Source: JBGVSA01 sp049840475
GTDB taxonomy: Bacteria; Pseudomonadota; Gammaproteobacteria; Burkholderiales; Rhodocyclaceae
Direction of reading: 5' to 3'
Assembly: GCA_049840475.1 (NCBI GenBank)
Contig: JASGKX010000003.1
Location: forward strand, 434,001 to 498,000
Length of the DNA: 64,000 nucleotides
Both the position numbers and the translations under genes were made by a program. The notes under the pieces were generated by a model. It worked only from the letters and a program-made list of their open reading frames with translations, did no database searches and was not told the DNA's origin. The first letter of the stretch is position 1. The number at the start of each line of letters is the position of its first letter. Below, piece by piece: positions 26,211 to 34,963 of this stretch.

Positions 26211-27004
26211 GCCTGGAATACGATGGCCGCGCCTTTGAAGGCTGGCAGACCCAGCGGCATCGCCGGACGGTGCAGGACACGTTGGAAGATGCGCTCGCCG
26301 TGATCGCTGCGCGTCGTGTTGAAACCGTTTGCGCAGGGCGTACAGACACCGGCGTGCACGCGTCAGCCCAGGTTGTGCACTTCGACTGCGACACCGAACG
26401 TGCTGACAACGCCTGGGTGCGCGGCGTGAATGCGCATCTGCCGGGCTCGATCGCGGTGCGTTGGGCTTGTCGCGTCAACGACACTTTTCATGCACGATTT
26501 TCGGCACGCTCGCGCCGCTATCGCTACGTATTGTTCAATTCGCCCGTGCGCAGCGCGCTTTTCGATGGCAAGGTCGGTTGGTATCACGCGCCTCTCGATC
26601 TCGATGCCATGCAGGCCGGGGTGGCCTATCTGCGGGGCGAACACGACTTCTCGGCATTTCGGGCCGCTGAATGCCAGGCAAAGTCCCCCGTGCGTACGCT
26701 GACAGAGGCACGCGTCACGGGCTCGGGCGAATGGGTGTTCTTCGATTTCGAGGCAAACGCCTTTCTCCACCACATGATTCGCAACATGGTCGGCGCGCTC
26801 ATATACGTGGGCAACGGACGGCTGCAGCCCGCCGACATTGCACATCTGCTCGATCAACGTGATCGCCGCCGCTCGCCGCCCACGTTTTCGCCTGCGGGGC
26901 TATACCTGAGCGGTGTCGAGTATCCTGATGACTGGCAGTTGCCCGGTGGTGGCCGTATCATCGCGCCCCTCGGCCCCATGCTCGGCCCTTTGGTAACCCC
27001 ATGA
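26192..27004 (+). CDS. truA: tRNA pseudouridine(38-40) synthase
   Basis: Modifies uridines 38-40 of the tRNA anticodon arm. Seen: 270 residues from a GTG start (VARIALGLEYDGRAFEGWQ), catalytic aspartate in AGRTDTGVHA, and the C-terminal FLHHMIRNMVGALI segment. GGGAG lies about 8 bases upstream of the GTG. The longer frame from 26072 overlaps the upstream membrane gene and carries no family sequence. Overlaps trpF by four bases (ATGA), so the two are probably translationally coupled. Confidence 0.93.
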   Translation: MARIALGLEYDGRAFEGWQTQRHRRTVQDTLEDALAVIAARRVETVCAGRTDTGVHASAQVVHFDCDTERADNAWVRGVNAHLPGSIAVRWACRVNDTFHARFSARSRRYRYVLFNSPVRSALFDGKVGWYHAPLDLDAMQAGVAYLRGEHDFSAFRAAECQAKSPVRTLTEARVTGSGEWVFFDFEANAFLHHMIRNMVGALIYVGNGRLQPADIAHLLDQRDRRRSPPTFSPAGLYLSGVEYPDDWQLPGGGRIIAPLGPMLGPLVTP

Positions 27005-27627
27005 ACCCTCGCACCCGAATCAAGATCTGCGGCCTGACGCGCGAGGCCGATGTTGCTGCCGCTGTGCGGGCAGGGGCCGATGCCATCGGTTTCGTCTTCT
27101 ACGCAAAAAGCCCGCGAGCCGTGGATATCGAGCGCGCGCGGGCCTTGTGCCGTATCGTGCCTGCCTTTGTGAGCACGGTCGGCCTGTTCGTCAACGAAGA
27201 CCCGGGCCGCGTGCGCGAAGTCCTTGCCGAAGTGCCTTTGTCGCTGCTGCAGTTCCATGGCGACGAGCGCGCGGCCGACTGCGAGCGCTACGCGCGCCCG
27301 TACATCAAAGCGGCAAGAGTGATGCCGGGTCTCGATCTGGTAGACTACGCGGCTGGATTTCCGTCAGCTTCTGGCCTTTTGCTCGACGCTTTTGTCGAAG
27401 GCTATGGCGGCGGCGGACAAACCTTCGATTGGAGCCTCATTCCGGCCGGCCTTTCGTTGCCCCTCATCCTGTCGGGCGGCCTTCACCCCAAGAACGTCGA
27501 GCAGGCGGTGCGCCAGGTGCGGCCGTGGGCGGTGGATGTGAGCAGTGGGGTGGAGCAGGGCAAAGGCATCAAGGATGCGGCGCTGATCGAAGCATTCATT
27601 TCAGGAGTTCGTAATGCAGATGGCTGA
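27001..27627 (+). CDS. trpF: Phosphoribosylanthranilate isomerase
   Basis: TIM-barrel enzyme of tryptophan synthesis (Amadori rearrangement). Seen: 208 residues, catalytic cysteine in RIKICGLTRE and aspartate in LLLDAFVEGYGGGG, phosphate loop LSGGLHPKNV. Free-standing rather than fused to trpC. It overlaps truA by 4 and trpB by 14 bases. Confidence 0.94.
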   Translation: MNPRTRIKICGLTREADVAAAVRAGADAIGFVFYAKSPRAVDIERARALCRIVPAFVSTVGLFVNEDPGRVREVLAEVPLSLLQFHGDERAADCERYARPYIKAARVMPGLDLVDYAAGFPSASGLLLDAFVEGYGGGGQTFDWSLIPAGLSLPLILSGGLHPKNVEQAVRQVRPWAVDVSSGVEQGKGIKDAALIEAFISGVRNADG

Positions 27628-28825
27628 AAAGCCCTATGACCTGCCGGATGAGCACGGGCACTTCGGTCCCTATGGCGGTTTGTTCGTCGCCGAAACGCTG
27701 ATCCCCGCGCTCGATGAGCTGCGCGAGGCTTACAACAAGAGCAAGACCGATCCTGAGTTCCAGGCCGAACTGGCTTACGAGCTGAAGCATTTCGTCGGGC
27801 GTCCGAGCCCGATCTATCACGCGGCCCGCTGGTCGTCGCTGCTGGGTGGCGCGCAGATCTATCTCAAGCGCGAAGACCTCAACCACACTGGCGCGCACAA
27901 GGTGAACAACTGCATCGGGCAGGCCATGCTGGCACGCCGCATGGGCAAGCCGCGCGTGATCGCCGAAACCGGTGCCGGCCAGCACGGTGTGGCGACCGCT
28001 ACCGTGGCGGCACGCTATGGCATGGAATGCGTGGTCTACATGGGCAGCGAGGACGTGCGTCGTCAAGCAGCCAATGTCTACCGCATGAAGCTGCTGGGCG
28101 CGACGGTCGTGCCCGTCGAGTCGGGCTCCAAGACGCTCAAGGACGCGCTCAACGAAGCGATGCGCGACTGGGTCACGAACATCGGCAATACGTTCTACAT
28201 TATTGGCACCGTGGCGGGCCCGCAGCCTTACCCGGAGATGGTGCGCGACTTCCAGACCGTGATTGGCAAGGAGTGCATCGAACAGATGCCGGCCATGGCC
28301 GGTCACCAGCCGGACTACGTCATTGCCTGCGTGGGTGGCGGTTCGAATGCTGCTGGCATTTTTCATCCATACATCGATTACACCGACGTCAAGCTGATCG
28401 GCGTCGAGGCTGCCGGTGATGGCCTGGATACCGGCCGTCACGCCGCATCGTTGCAAAAGGGGCGCCCCGGCGTGCTGCACGGCAACCGCACGTACCTGCT
28501 GCAGGACGCCAACGGCCAGATCATCGAAACGCACTCGATCTCAGCTGGTCTCGATTATCCGGGCGTCGGCCCCGAGCACGCATGGCTCAAGGATATCGGC
28601 CGCGCCGATTACGTCGGTATCACCGACGCGGAAGCTCTGCAGGCGTTCCATGATCTGTGTCGCTTCGAAGGCATCATCCCTGCGCTGGAGTCCTCGCATG
28701 CATTGGCCTACGCTGCCAAACTTGCGCCGACGCTGCCGAAGGACAAAGTGCTGCTGGTGAACCTGTCCGGTCGTGGCGACAAGGACATGCACACCGTTGC
28801 TGAAAAATCCGGTATCAAGTTCTAA
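27614..28825 (+). CDS. trpB: Tryptophan synthase beta chain
   Basis: PLP enzyme that joins indole with serine. Seen: 403 residues, PLP lysine in LNHTGAHKVNN, glycine-rich phosphate-binding loop CVGGGSNAAG, and the DEHGHFGPYGGLFV N terminus. AGGAG lies about 7 bases before the ATG at 27614. A long hairpin separates it from trpA. Confidence 0.96.
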   Translation: MQMAEKPYDLPDEHGHFGPYGGLFVAETLIPALDELREAYNKSKTDPEFQAELAYELKHFVGRPSPIYHAARWSSLLGGAQIYLKREDLNHTGAHKVNNCIGQAMLARRMGKPRVIAETGAGQHGVATATVAARYGMECVVYMGSEDVRRQAANVYRMKLLGATVVPVESGSKTLKDALNEAMRDWVTNIGNTFYIIGTVAGPQPYPEMVRDFQTVIGKECIEQMPAMAGHQPDYVIACVGGGSNAAGIFHPYIDYTDVKLIGVEAAGDGLDTGRHAASLQKGRPGVLHGNRTYLLQDANGQIIETHSISAGLDYPGVGPEHAWLKDIGRADYVGITDAEALQAFHDLCRFEGIIPALESSHALAYAAKLAPTLPKDKVLLVNLSGRGDKDMHTVAEKSGIKF

Positions 28826-28840
28826 AATTTCGAGAACCTG

Positions 28841-28880
28841 AACCCTCGCGCCAGGCTGTTTGGCTTGACCCGCGAGGGTT
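28841..28880 (+). promoter_or_regulatory. Inverted repeat between trpB and trpA
   Basis: Seen: AACCCTCGCG (28841-28850) and its exact complement CGCGAGGGTT (28871-28880) with a 20-base loop. No T run follows, so readthrough into trpA is expected. It may stabilise or process the operon mRNA. Confidence 0.5.
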
Positions 28881-28897
28881 CGTCGTGTGAACAGAAC

Positions 28898-29719
28898 ATG
28901 TCGAGAATTCAAACCGTTTTTCAGCGTCTGCAAGCCGAAGGCCGCAAAGCGCTGATTCCGTTCATCACCACCGGTGACCCCGATCTCGCAGCCACGCTGG
29001 AGATCATGCATGCCATGGTGGCAGCCGGTGCCGACGTCATCGAGCTGGGCGTGCCGTTCTCGGACCCCATGGCCGATGGCCCGACGATCCAGCGTGCGTC
29101 CGAACGCGCTCTGCGCCACAACGTGTCGCTGACCGACGTGTTGGGCGTCGTGAGCAAATTTCGCCAGACCGACAACACCACCGCAGTGGTGCTGATGGGT
29201 TACGCCAATCCGATCGAAGCCCTGGGTTTCGAAGCCTTCGTAAAGGGCGCAGCGGAAGCGGGCGTCGATGGCGTGCTGGTGGTCGACTACCCGCCGCAGG
29301 AATGCGAAGTGCTGGGTGGCATGCTCAAGGCGGCGAACATTGACCCGATCTTCCTGCTTGCGCCCACCTCGACCGAGGCGCGCATGGAAGAAGTCGGCAA
29401 GATCGGCAGTGGTTACATTTACTACGTCTCGCTCAAGGGCGTGACGGGGGCAGGGCATCTGCTCAACGTCGACGAAGTGGCGCGCCGCGTGCCGCTGATC
29501 CGTGAAAAATCCGGTCTTCCGGTGGCAGTTGGCTTTGGCATCCGTGACGGTGAGTCCGCCGCGCGCATCGGCGCCACCGCCGAAGGTGTGGTGATCGGTA
29601 GCCGCCTGGTTGAAGAAATCGAGCAATCTCCGCGTGAAGAGCTGGCCGCCCGTGTTGGCGCCTTTATCAAGTCGATCCGCAGCGCAATGGACGCTGCGAC
29701 CCAAGGAGCACACGCATGA
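28898..29719 (+). CDS. trpA: Tryptophan synthase alpha chain
   Basis: Cleaves indole-3-glycerol phosphate and channels indole to TrpB. Seen: 273 residues of a TIM barrel with catalytic glutamate in VIELGVPFSDPMADGP and aspartate in VLVVDYPPQE, and GFGIRDGESA phosphate loop. ATG at 28898 (MSRIQTVFQRLQAEGRKALIPF) is the family start. Overlaps accD by 4 bases. Confidence 0.95.
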   Translation: MSRIQTVFQRLQAEGRKALIPFITTGDPDLAATLEIMHAMVAAGADVIELGVPFSDPMADGPTIQRASERALRHNVSLTDVLGVVSKFRQTDNTTAVVLMGYANPIEALGFEAFVKGAAEAGVDGVLVVDYPPQECEVLGGMLKAANIDPIFLLAPTSTEARMEEVGKIGSGYIYYVSLKGVTGAGHLLNVDEVARRVPLIREKSGLPVAVGFGIRDGESAARIGATAEGVVIGSRLVEEIEQSPREELAARVGAFIKSIRSAMDAATQGAHA

Positions 29720-30582
29720 GTTGGCTGACCAAACTGCTGCCGCCGAAGATCAACCGCGACCAGCCGACACGCAAGTCGATTCCCGAAGGGCTGTGGAGCA
29801 AGTGCGAGTCGTGCGAAGCGGTGCTTTACCGCTCGGATCTCGAGGCCTCGGAATACGTCTGCCCCAAGTGCGGTCATCACAAGCGTATCCGCGCACGCCA
29901 TCGCCTGGATCTGCTGCTCGATCCGGAAGGCCGATTCGAAATCGGCGCCGAAGTCGCACCGGTTGACCCGCTCAAGTTCAAGGACAGCAAGAAATACTCT
30001 GATCGCATTGCTGCGGCGGTTGAAGAAACCAGCGAAATTGACGCGCTGGTCGTCATGCAGGGTGCCGTGCGTAACGTGCCGATGGTGGTTGCGGTATTCG
30101 AATTTGACTTCCTTGGCGGTTCGATGGGCTCGGTGGTGGGCGAGCGCTTCGTGCGCGGAGTCAATGCTGCCGTTGAACAAGGCTTGCCGTTCGTGTGCTT
30201 TACCGCCACCGGCGGCGCGCGTATGCAGGAAGGCCTTTTCTCGCTGATGCAGATGGCCAAGACCACTGCGGCGGTCAATCGCCTCTCGGCATTGCAGCTC
30301 CCGTTCGTGACGGTGCTGACCGATCCGACCATGGGCGGTGTGTCGGCCAGCTTTGCATTCATCGGCGACGTGGTGATGGCCGAACCCGGCGCGCTCATCG
30401 GCTTTGCCGGCCCGCGCGTGATCGAGCAAACCGTGCGCGAAAAGCTGCCGGAAGGTTTCCAGCGTTCTGAGTTCCTGCTGGAAAAAGGCGCCATCGACAT
30501 CATCGTCGACCGTCGCCAGTTGCGCGAGCGTCTGTCCAGCGTCGTGACGCTCCTGTCCCGTCAGCCGGCTGTGACCAACTGA
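29716..30582 (+). CDS. accD: Acetyl-CoA carboxylase carboxyltransferase subunit beta
   Basis: Transfers the carboxyl group from biotin to acetyl-CoA, the first committed step of fatty acid synthesis, with AccA. Seen: 288 residues; N-terminal zinc ribbon CESC...CPKC (about residues 31-53); carboxyltransferase core with GGSMGSVVGE, FTATGGARMQEG and DPTMGGVSASFA. ATGA overlap with trpA and one-base overlap with folC indicate one operon. Confidence 0.95.
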   Translation: MSWLTKLLPPKINRDQPTRKSIPEGLWSKCESCEAVLYRSDLEASEYVCPKCGHHKRIRARHRLDLLLDPEGRFEIGAEVAPVDPLKFKDSKKYSDRIAAAVEETSEIDALVVMQGAVRNVPMVVAVFEFDFLGGSMGSVVGERFVRGVNAAVEQGLPFVCFTATGGARMQEGLFSLMQMAKTTAAVNRLSALQLPFVTVLTDPTMGGVSASFAFIGDVVMAEPGALIGFAGPRVIEQTVREKLPEGFQRSEFLLEKGAIDIIVDRRQLRERLSSVVTLLSRQPAVTN

Positions 30583-31856
30583 TGGCGAATCAACCGACCA
30601 GCCTGCAGGAATGGCTGGCCTACATCGAACAGCAGCACTCCCGCCCGATCGAACTCGGCTTGGCGCGCGTCGCCAAAGTGCGCGACGCCCTAGCCCTACC
30701 AGCTTTGCCGGTGGTGATCACCGTAGGGGGCACCAACGGCAAGGGCTCGGCCTGCGCCATGCTGGAAGCGATCCTGCGTGCTGCTGGCTACCGTGTGGGC
30801 CTGTACACCTCGCCCCACCTGCTGCGTTACAACGAACGCGTACGTATCGATCTGACTGAAGCAAGCGACGACGCGCTGTGCGCCTCTTTCGCGGCGGTCG
30901 AAGCAGCGCGTGGTGACGTGCCGCTGACGTATTTCGAATACGGCACGCTTGCCGCCGTACATCTGTTCGCGCACGCAAAGCTCGATGTGATGATCCTCGA
31001 AGTGGGCCTCGGTGGCCGGCTCGACGCCGTCAACGCGATCGAGCCCGATTGCTCGATCGTCACGGGTGTGGCCATGGACCACATGGACTACCTGGGCGAT
31101 ACGCGCGAAGCCATCGGTTTTGAAAAGGCTGGCATCTACCGCCCGGGCAAGCCAGCCATCTGTGGCGATCCGATGCCTCCGCAAACGCTGGTGGGGCACG
31201 CTCGCAACATCGGTGCCGATCTGCGTATTTCCGGCCAGGACTTCGGCTTTTCCGGCGACAAGAATCAATGGCAGTTCTGGGGCCGCGAGCAAAAGCGCAA
31301 CAGCCTGGCGTATCCCGCGCTGCGCGGTGCCAATCAGTTGCTGAACGCTTCCAGCGTGTTGGCTGCGCTTGAGGCACTGCATGACAAGCTGCCGGTGCCG
31401 ATGCAGGCTGTGCGGCAGGGGTTGATGCTGGTGGAGCTCCCGGCGCGATTCCAGATTCTGCCGGGGCGTCCGAGCGTGGTGCTGGATGTCGCGCACAATC
31501 CGCAGGCTGCGGCGGTGCTGGCAGAAAACCTCATGAACATGGGGTTCTACCAGAACACCTTCGTGGTGTGCGGCATGCTCTCCGACAAGGACATCGCCGG
31601 CGCGATGCGTGCCGTGCTGCCGCGCGTCAACCGCTGGTTCTTGTGCGATCTGCCGGGCCCGCGTGGCGCCAAGGCGGCCGATCTGGCGGCGCATCTGGCC
31701 GACGTTGGCAACACGGCGCCGACCGAACAGTTTGCCGATCCGCACTCGGCATTCGCTTCGGCGCGGGCGCAAGCGGGCGAGGGTGATAGAATCGTCGTCT
31801 TTGGTTCCTTCCTCACCGTGGCCGACGTGCTGCGCGTGATCGCAACGAAACCTTGA
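30582..31856 (+). CDS. folC: Bifunctional folylpolyglutamate/dihydrofolate synthase
   Basis: Adds glutamate to folates and joins dihydropteroate with glutamate. Seen: 424 residues of the Mur-ligase fold with GGTNGKGSACAMLE P-loop, YTSPHLLRYNERVRI, and LDVAHNPQAA in the C-terminal domain. It starts within the accD stop codon (TGATG), the accD-folC arrangement seen in many proteobacteria. Confidence 0.94.
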   Translation: MANQPTSLQEWLAYIEQQHSRPIELGLARVAKVRDALALPALPVVITVGGTNGKGSACAMLEAILRAAGYRVGLYTSPHLLRYNERVRIDLTEASDDALCASFAAVEAARGDVPLTYFEYGTLAAVHLFAHAKLDVMILEVGLGGRLDAVNAIEPDCSIVTGVAMDHMDYLGDTREAIGFEKAGIYRPGKPAICGDPMPPQTLVGHARNIGADLRISGQDFGFSGDKNQWQFWGREQKRNSLAYPALRGANQLLNASSVLAALEALHDKLPVPMQAVRQGLMLVELPARFQILPGRPSVVLDVAHNPQAAAVLAENLMNMGFYQNTFVVCGMLSDKDIAGAMRAVLPRVNRWFLCDLPGPRGAKAADLAAHLADVGNTAPTEQFADPHSAFASARAQAGEGDRIVVFGSFLTVADVLRVIATKP

Positions 31857-31889
31857 GCGTGTTCATGTCATTGATTTGTGGGCGCAAGT

Positions 31890-32696
31890 ATGGCGGATAG
31901 TGACGCCCAGCTCGACCTCAAAAAGCGCGCCCGCCGTCGTCTGGTTGGCGCTGTCGCACTGGCGCTGGCGGCTGCGATCATCCTGCCGATGGTCATGGAG
32001 AGCAGTCCCAAGCCGACCGGCAACGACCTGCAGATCCGCATTCCTAGTCAGGAAGGCGGCAACTACGCATCCCGCCTGATCACGGGCTCTCCGCCTCCAG
32101 CACCGACGGCTGACGCGCCGGAAGAGATCGACAGCGACGAATCCGCTCCACAGGGCGCGCCTGTCGCCCCGGTCGCGGCGGCATCGAGTTCGCGCTCGTC
32201 CGTCGCCTCCGTCACGCCTGTGCCGACTTCTGCCCCGCGCTATGCGGACGCGTCCGGGCCGCTGGTGTCGCCGTCGGGCCGTCCCGTTCCCAACTCCGTG
32301 GCACAGCAGTCGCAGGCGGCTTCGAGCAAGGCTTCATCGAGTCGCGCTTCGGCATCGAGCAAATCTTCATCGGCACGCGCCGAGTCGCGTTCGTCGGCCG
32401 CTACCGGCGACGCTGACCGCGCCCGCACCATCCTCGATGGCGGTGGTGTGGCGCCGACCAACGCTGCAGCTTCGAGCGCTGCACATTTCTTTGTTCAACT
32501 GGGCGTCTATCGCGACGCCGACAACGCCAAGAGCGTGCAATCGCGCGCCAAGGCGGCGGGATTCGCGGTGAGCACCGAAAAAGCGGGCGAGAGCACGCGC
32601 GTCCGGGTGGGTCCCTTTGCGACTCGCGCGGCAGCCGATTCCGCCCAGGGCAAACTCAAGCAGGCGGGCCTGACCGGCGTAGTGACAGCGAAGTAG
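31890..32696 (+). CDS. SPOR-domain membrane protein (DedD-like)
   Basis: Probably a division-site protein that binds denuded peptidoglycan. Seen: 268 residues from the ATG at 31890; a short basic cytosolic tail; a transmembrane helix at about 18-36; a Ser/Ala/Pro-rich periplasmic linker; and a C-terminal SPOR domain (about 192-265, HFFVQLGVYRDADNAKSVQSR). An in-frame ATG at 31878 is an alternative. The folC-SPOR-cvpA-purF order matches relatives and enteric dedD. Gene name withheld since the family is only domain-defined. Confidence 0.85.
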   Translation: MADSDAQLDLKKRARRRLVGAVALALAAAIILPMVMESSPKPTGNDLQIRIPSQEGGNYASRLITGSPPPAPTADAPEEIDSDESAPQGAPVAPVAAASSSRSSVASVTPVPTSAPRYADASGPLVSPSGRPVPNSVAQQSQAASSKASSSRASASSKSSSARAESRSSAATGDADRARTILDGGGVAPTNAAASSAAHFFVQLGVYRDADNAKSVQSRAKAAGFAVSTEKAGESTRVRVGPFATRAAADSAQGKLKQAGLTGVVTAK

Positions 32697-32702
32697 GCGT
32701 GA

Positions 32703-33194
32703 ATGACGCTCTTCGACTATGTTTTTTTGTGTCTGCTCGCCCTAAGTGTGATCGTCGGCCTCTGGCGAGGTCTAATCAGCGAGATTTTTGCGCTTGTCGG
32801 TTGGGTCGTGGCGTTCGCCGCGGCCCGCTACGGCGCGCCGCTGCTCGCCCCGACGACGGCTCGCTGGGTGGAGACACCCTGGATGGCATGGGCCGCAGCG
32901 TTCCTGGCGGTGTTCATCCTGACGCTGCTGGTGCTTGGAGTGATACGTTTTTTGCTGCGCGAACTGTTGGTCGTGATTGGCTTGTCGCCAATCGATCGCA
33001 TGTTGGGCGCGTGCTTCGGTGTTGTACGCGCCGTTTTCGTCGCCATATTGGTGGTGGCGGCAGCGGGGCTGACGCAGTGGCCAAAAGAGCCGTGGTGGCG
33101 TGATTCAACGCTCGCTCCGGCTTTCGAGACCGCTGTCATTGCGGCCAAACCGTGGATGCCCCACGAGTTGGCTGTGCGAATCAAGTATCGATGA
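32703..33194 (+). CDS. cvpA: CvpA family membrane protein
   Basis: Inner-membrane protein long linked to colicin V production and envelope fitness. Seen: 163 residues with four hydrophobic helices (about 3-21, 27-45, 62-82, 99-119) and the family segment SVIVGLWRGLISEIFALVGWV. It starts 6 bases after the SPOR gene and lies 12 bases before purF, the conserved cvpA-purF pair. Confidence 0.9.
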   Translation: MTLFDYVFLCLLALSVIVGLWRGLISEIFALVGWVVAFAAARYGAPLLAPTTARWVETPWMAWAAAFLAVFILTLLVLGVIRFLLRELLVVIGLSPIDRMLGACFGVVRAVFVAILVVAAAGLTQWPKEPWWRDSTLAPAFETAVIAAKPWMPHELAVRIKYR

Positions 33195-33206
33195 ACAGGT
33201 GAAGGT

Positions 33207-34727
33207 ATGTGCGGAATTATCGGCGTGATGTCAACCACGCCCGTCGGCCAGTTGCTCTACGACGGGCTGCAGGTCCTGCAACATCGCGGCCAGGATGCGG
33301 CAGGCATCGCAACCGCTGAAGGCGGCCGTTTCCACATGCACAAAGGCTCCGGCCTGGTGCGCGACGTGTTCCGCACCCGCAACATGCGGAACCTGCTTGG
33401 CAACTGGGGCATCGGCCACTGCCGTTATCCCACCGCCGGCTCGGCCTACAACGCGGCCGAGGCGCAGCCGTTCTACGTCAATTCGCCGTTCGGCCTGATG
33501 CTGGCCCACAACGGCAACCTGACCAACTCCGACGCACTCAAGCGCGAGATGTACCTCGCCGACCTGCGTCACATGAATACCAATTCCGATTCCGAAGTGC
33601 TGCTCAACGTGCTCGCGCACGAACTGCAGGAATCGTCGCAAGGTTCCTTCCGCCTGGACGAGGACACCATCTTCCGCGCCGTCGCCGGTACGCATAAGCG
33701 TGCCAAGGGCGCTTATGCGGCGGTGGTGATGATCGCCGGCTACGGCCTGCTGGCCTTCCGCGACCCGTTCGGTATTCGTCCGCTGGTGATCGGCAAGAAC
33801 GAAACAGCCAATGGCGTGGAATACATGGTCGCGTCCGAATCGGTCGCCATCGACGTGCTGGGCTTCAAGGTCGTGCGTGATGTCGCCCCTGGCGAGGCCA
33901 TCCTCATCGACACACAGGGTCGTTTGGTCAGCCGCCAATGTGCCGAACGTCGTCCGTTCGCGCCGTGCATGTTCGAATACGTCTATCTGGCACGTCCCGA
34001 CTCGCTGATCGACGGCATCTCGGTGTACGAAAGCCGCATCAAGATGGGCGTGTTCCTGGCCGAACGCATCAAGCGTGAATACGGCCACCTCAAGATCGAC
34101 GTGGTGATCCCGATTCCCGATTCGTCGCGCCCCGCCGCGATGGAGCTGGCGGCGATCCTCAACGTGCCGTATCGCGAAGGTTTCGTGAAGAACCGCTACA
34201 TCGGCCGTACCTTCATCATGCCGGGGCAGGCTGTGCGTTCGAAGTCGGTGCGCCAGAAGCTCAACGCCATGTACCAGGAATTCGCCGGCAAGAACGTGTT
34301 GCTGGTCGATGACTCCATCGTGCGTGGCACGACGAGCCGCGAGATCATTTCCATGGCGCGCGATGCTGGCGCCGCGCAGGTGTTCATGGCGTCCGCAGCG
34401 CCTCCGGTGCGTTTTGCCAACGTCTACGGCATCGACATGCCAAGCCGTCGTGAACTGATCGCAGCTTTCCGTACCGAAGAAGAAGTCGGTAAGGAAATCG
34501 GTGCCGATGCGCTGATCTACCAGAATCTCGAAGACCTCAAGCGCGCCGTCGGCTCGCTCAACCCCGAGGTGGGCGATTTCGAAACCTCATGCTTCGACGG
34601 CCGTTACGTGACTGGCGACATCACCGCCGAATATCTCTCCTACATGGAAGACGGGCGCCATGCCGCCAGCAGCGATGATGGCGAAGGTGGGCAGCTTGAC
34701 CTCAACCTCGTCGAGTCCGACGTTTGA
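33207..34727 (+). CDS. purF: Amidophosphoribosyltransferase
   Basis: Glutamine-dependent first step of purine synthesis, making phosphoribosylamine. Seen: 506 residues; N-terminal nucleophile cysteine directly after the initiator (MCGIIGVMS), so no propeptide; PRPP-binding loop VLLVDDSIVRGTTSREI. GTGAAGG precedes the ATG. Its stop codon overlaps the -35 box of the metZ promoter. Confidence 0.95.
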   Translation: MCGIIGVMSTTPVGQLLYDGLQVLQHRGQDAAGIATAEGGRFHMHKGSGLVRDVFRTRNMRNLLGNWGIGHCRYPTAGSAYNAAEAQPFYVNSPFGLMLAHNGNLTNSDALKREMYLADLRHMNTNSDSEVLLNVLAHELQESSQGSFRLDEDTIFRAVAGTHKRAKGAYAAVVMIAGYGLLAFRDPFGIRPLVIGKNETANGVEYMVASESVAIDVLGFKVVRDVAPGEAILIDTQGRLVSRQCAERRPFAPCMFEYVYLARPDSLIDGISVYESRIKMGVFLAERIKREYGHLKIDVVIPIPDSSRPAAMELAAILNVPYREGFVKNRYIGRTFIMPGQAVRSKSVRQKLNAMYQEFAGKNVLLVDDSIVRGTTSREIISMARDAGAAQVFMASAAPPVRFANVYGIDMPSRRELIAAFRTEEEVGKEIGADALIYQNLEDLKRAVGSLNPEVGDFETSCFDGRYVTGDITAEYLSYMEDGRHAASSDDGEGGQLDLNLVESDV

Positions 34728-34752
34728 CGGGCGGAGTCGGAGAGAGTAATTT
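34724..34752 (+). promoter_or_regulatory. Candidate metZ promoter overlapping the purF stop
   Basis: Seen: TTGACG (34724-34729), 17-base spacer, TAATTT (34747-34752). The -35 box contains the purF TGA. The predicted start near 34759 would place a hairpin (GCCCGGA 34763-34769 with TCCGGGC 34775-34781) at the 5' end, directly followed by the SAM-II-like aptamer. Confidence 0.55.
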
Positions 34753-34782
34753 CTGACTTCCGGCCCGGAGTTATTCCGGGCT

Positions 34783-34836
34783 TGCGCCGATTTGAGCTTC
34801 AGCTTGCGGGCGCGTGACAAATACAGCTAAAGCGAT
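34783..34836 (+). ncRNA. SAM-II-like riboswitch upstream of metZ
   Basis: Seen: GCGCC (34784-34788), GATTT (34789-34793), loop, then GGCGC (34809-34813) and GTGACAAATACAGCTAAAG (34814-34832). Known: the SAM-II (metA) aptamer, as I recall it from Agrobacterium, has the same layout: P1 stem, GAUUU loop, closing arm, GUGAUAAAUGUAGCUAAA tail forming a pseudoknot. The gene downstream, metZ, is a classic target in methionine synthesis. Inference: S-adenosylmethionine binding lowers metZ expression. SAM-II is best known from alphaproteobacteria. Confidence 0.82.
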
Positions 34837-34841
34837 GCACG

Positions 34842-34878
34842 AAACCCGTTCATCGCTCGCGCTGTGGACGGGTTTTTT
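34842..34878 (+). terminator. Terminator in the metZ leader, with competing antiterminator
   Basis: Seen: AAACCCGT (34842-34849) pairs with ACGGGTTT (34868-34875), ending in six T (34873-34878). AGCGATG (34831-34837, 3' edge of the aptamer) is exactly complementary to CATCGCT (34851-34857) in the terminator loop, and that pairing would trap the left terminator arm in a loop. Inference: transcriptional control by the SAM-II aptamer. Confidence 0.8.
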
Positions 34879-34881
34879 ATT

Positions 34882-34944
34882 GAGCTCATTTTGTGAATCC
34901 CCTCGAGCGCATCACCCACTCGCGGTGCTTCATGAAATGAGCTC
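34882..34944 (+). repeat. Inverted repeat just before the metZ ribosome binding site
   Basis: Seen: GAGCTCATTT (34882-34891) and AAATGAGCTC (34935-34944) are exact complements. The pair encloses 43 bases between the terminator and the metZ Shine-Dalgarno region (AAAGG, 34951-34955). Role unknown. Confidence 0.5.
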
Positions 34945-34963
34945 CACCTGAAAGGCAAACACG

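Noticed and set aside
34763..34781. The GCCCGGA/TCCGGGC hairpin as the purF terminator
   Set aside because: No T run follows; it lies at the predicted 5' end of the metZ leader RNA instead.
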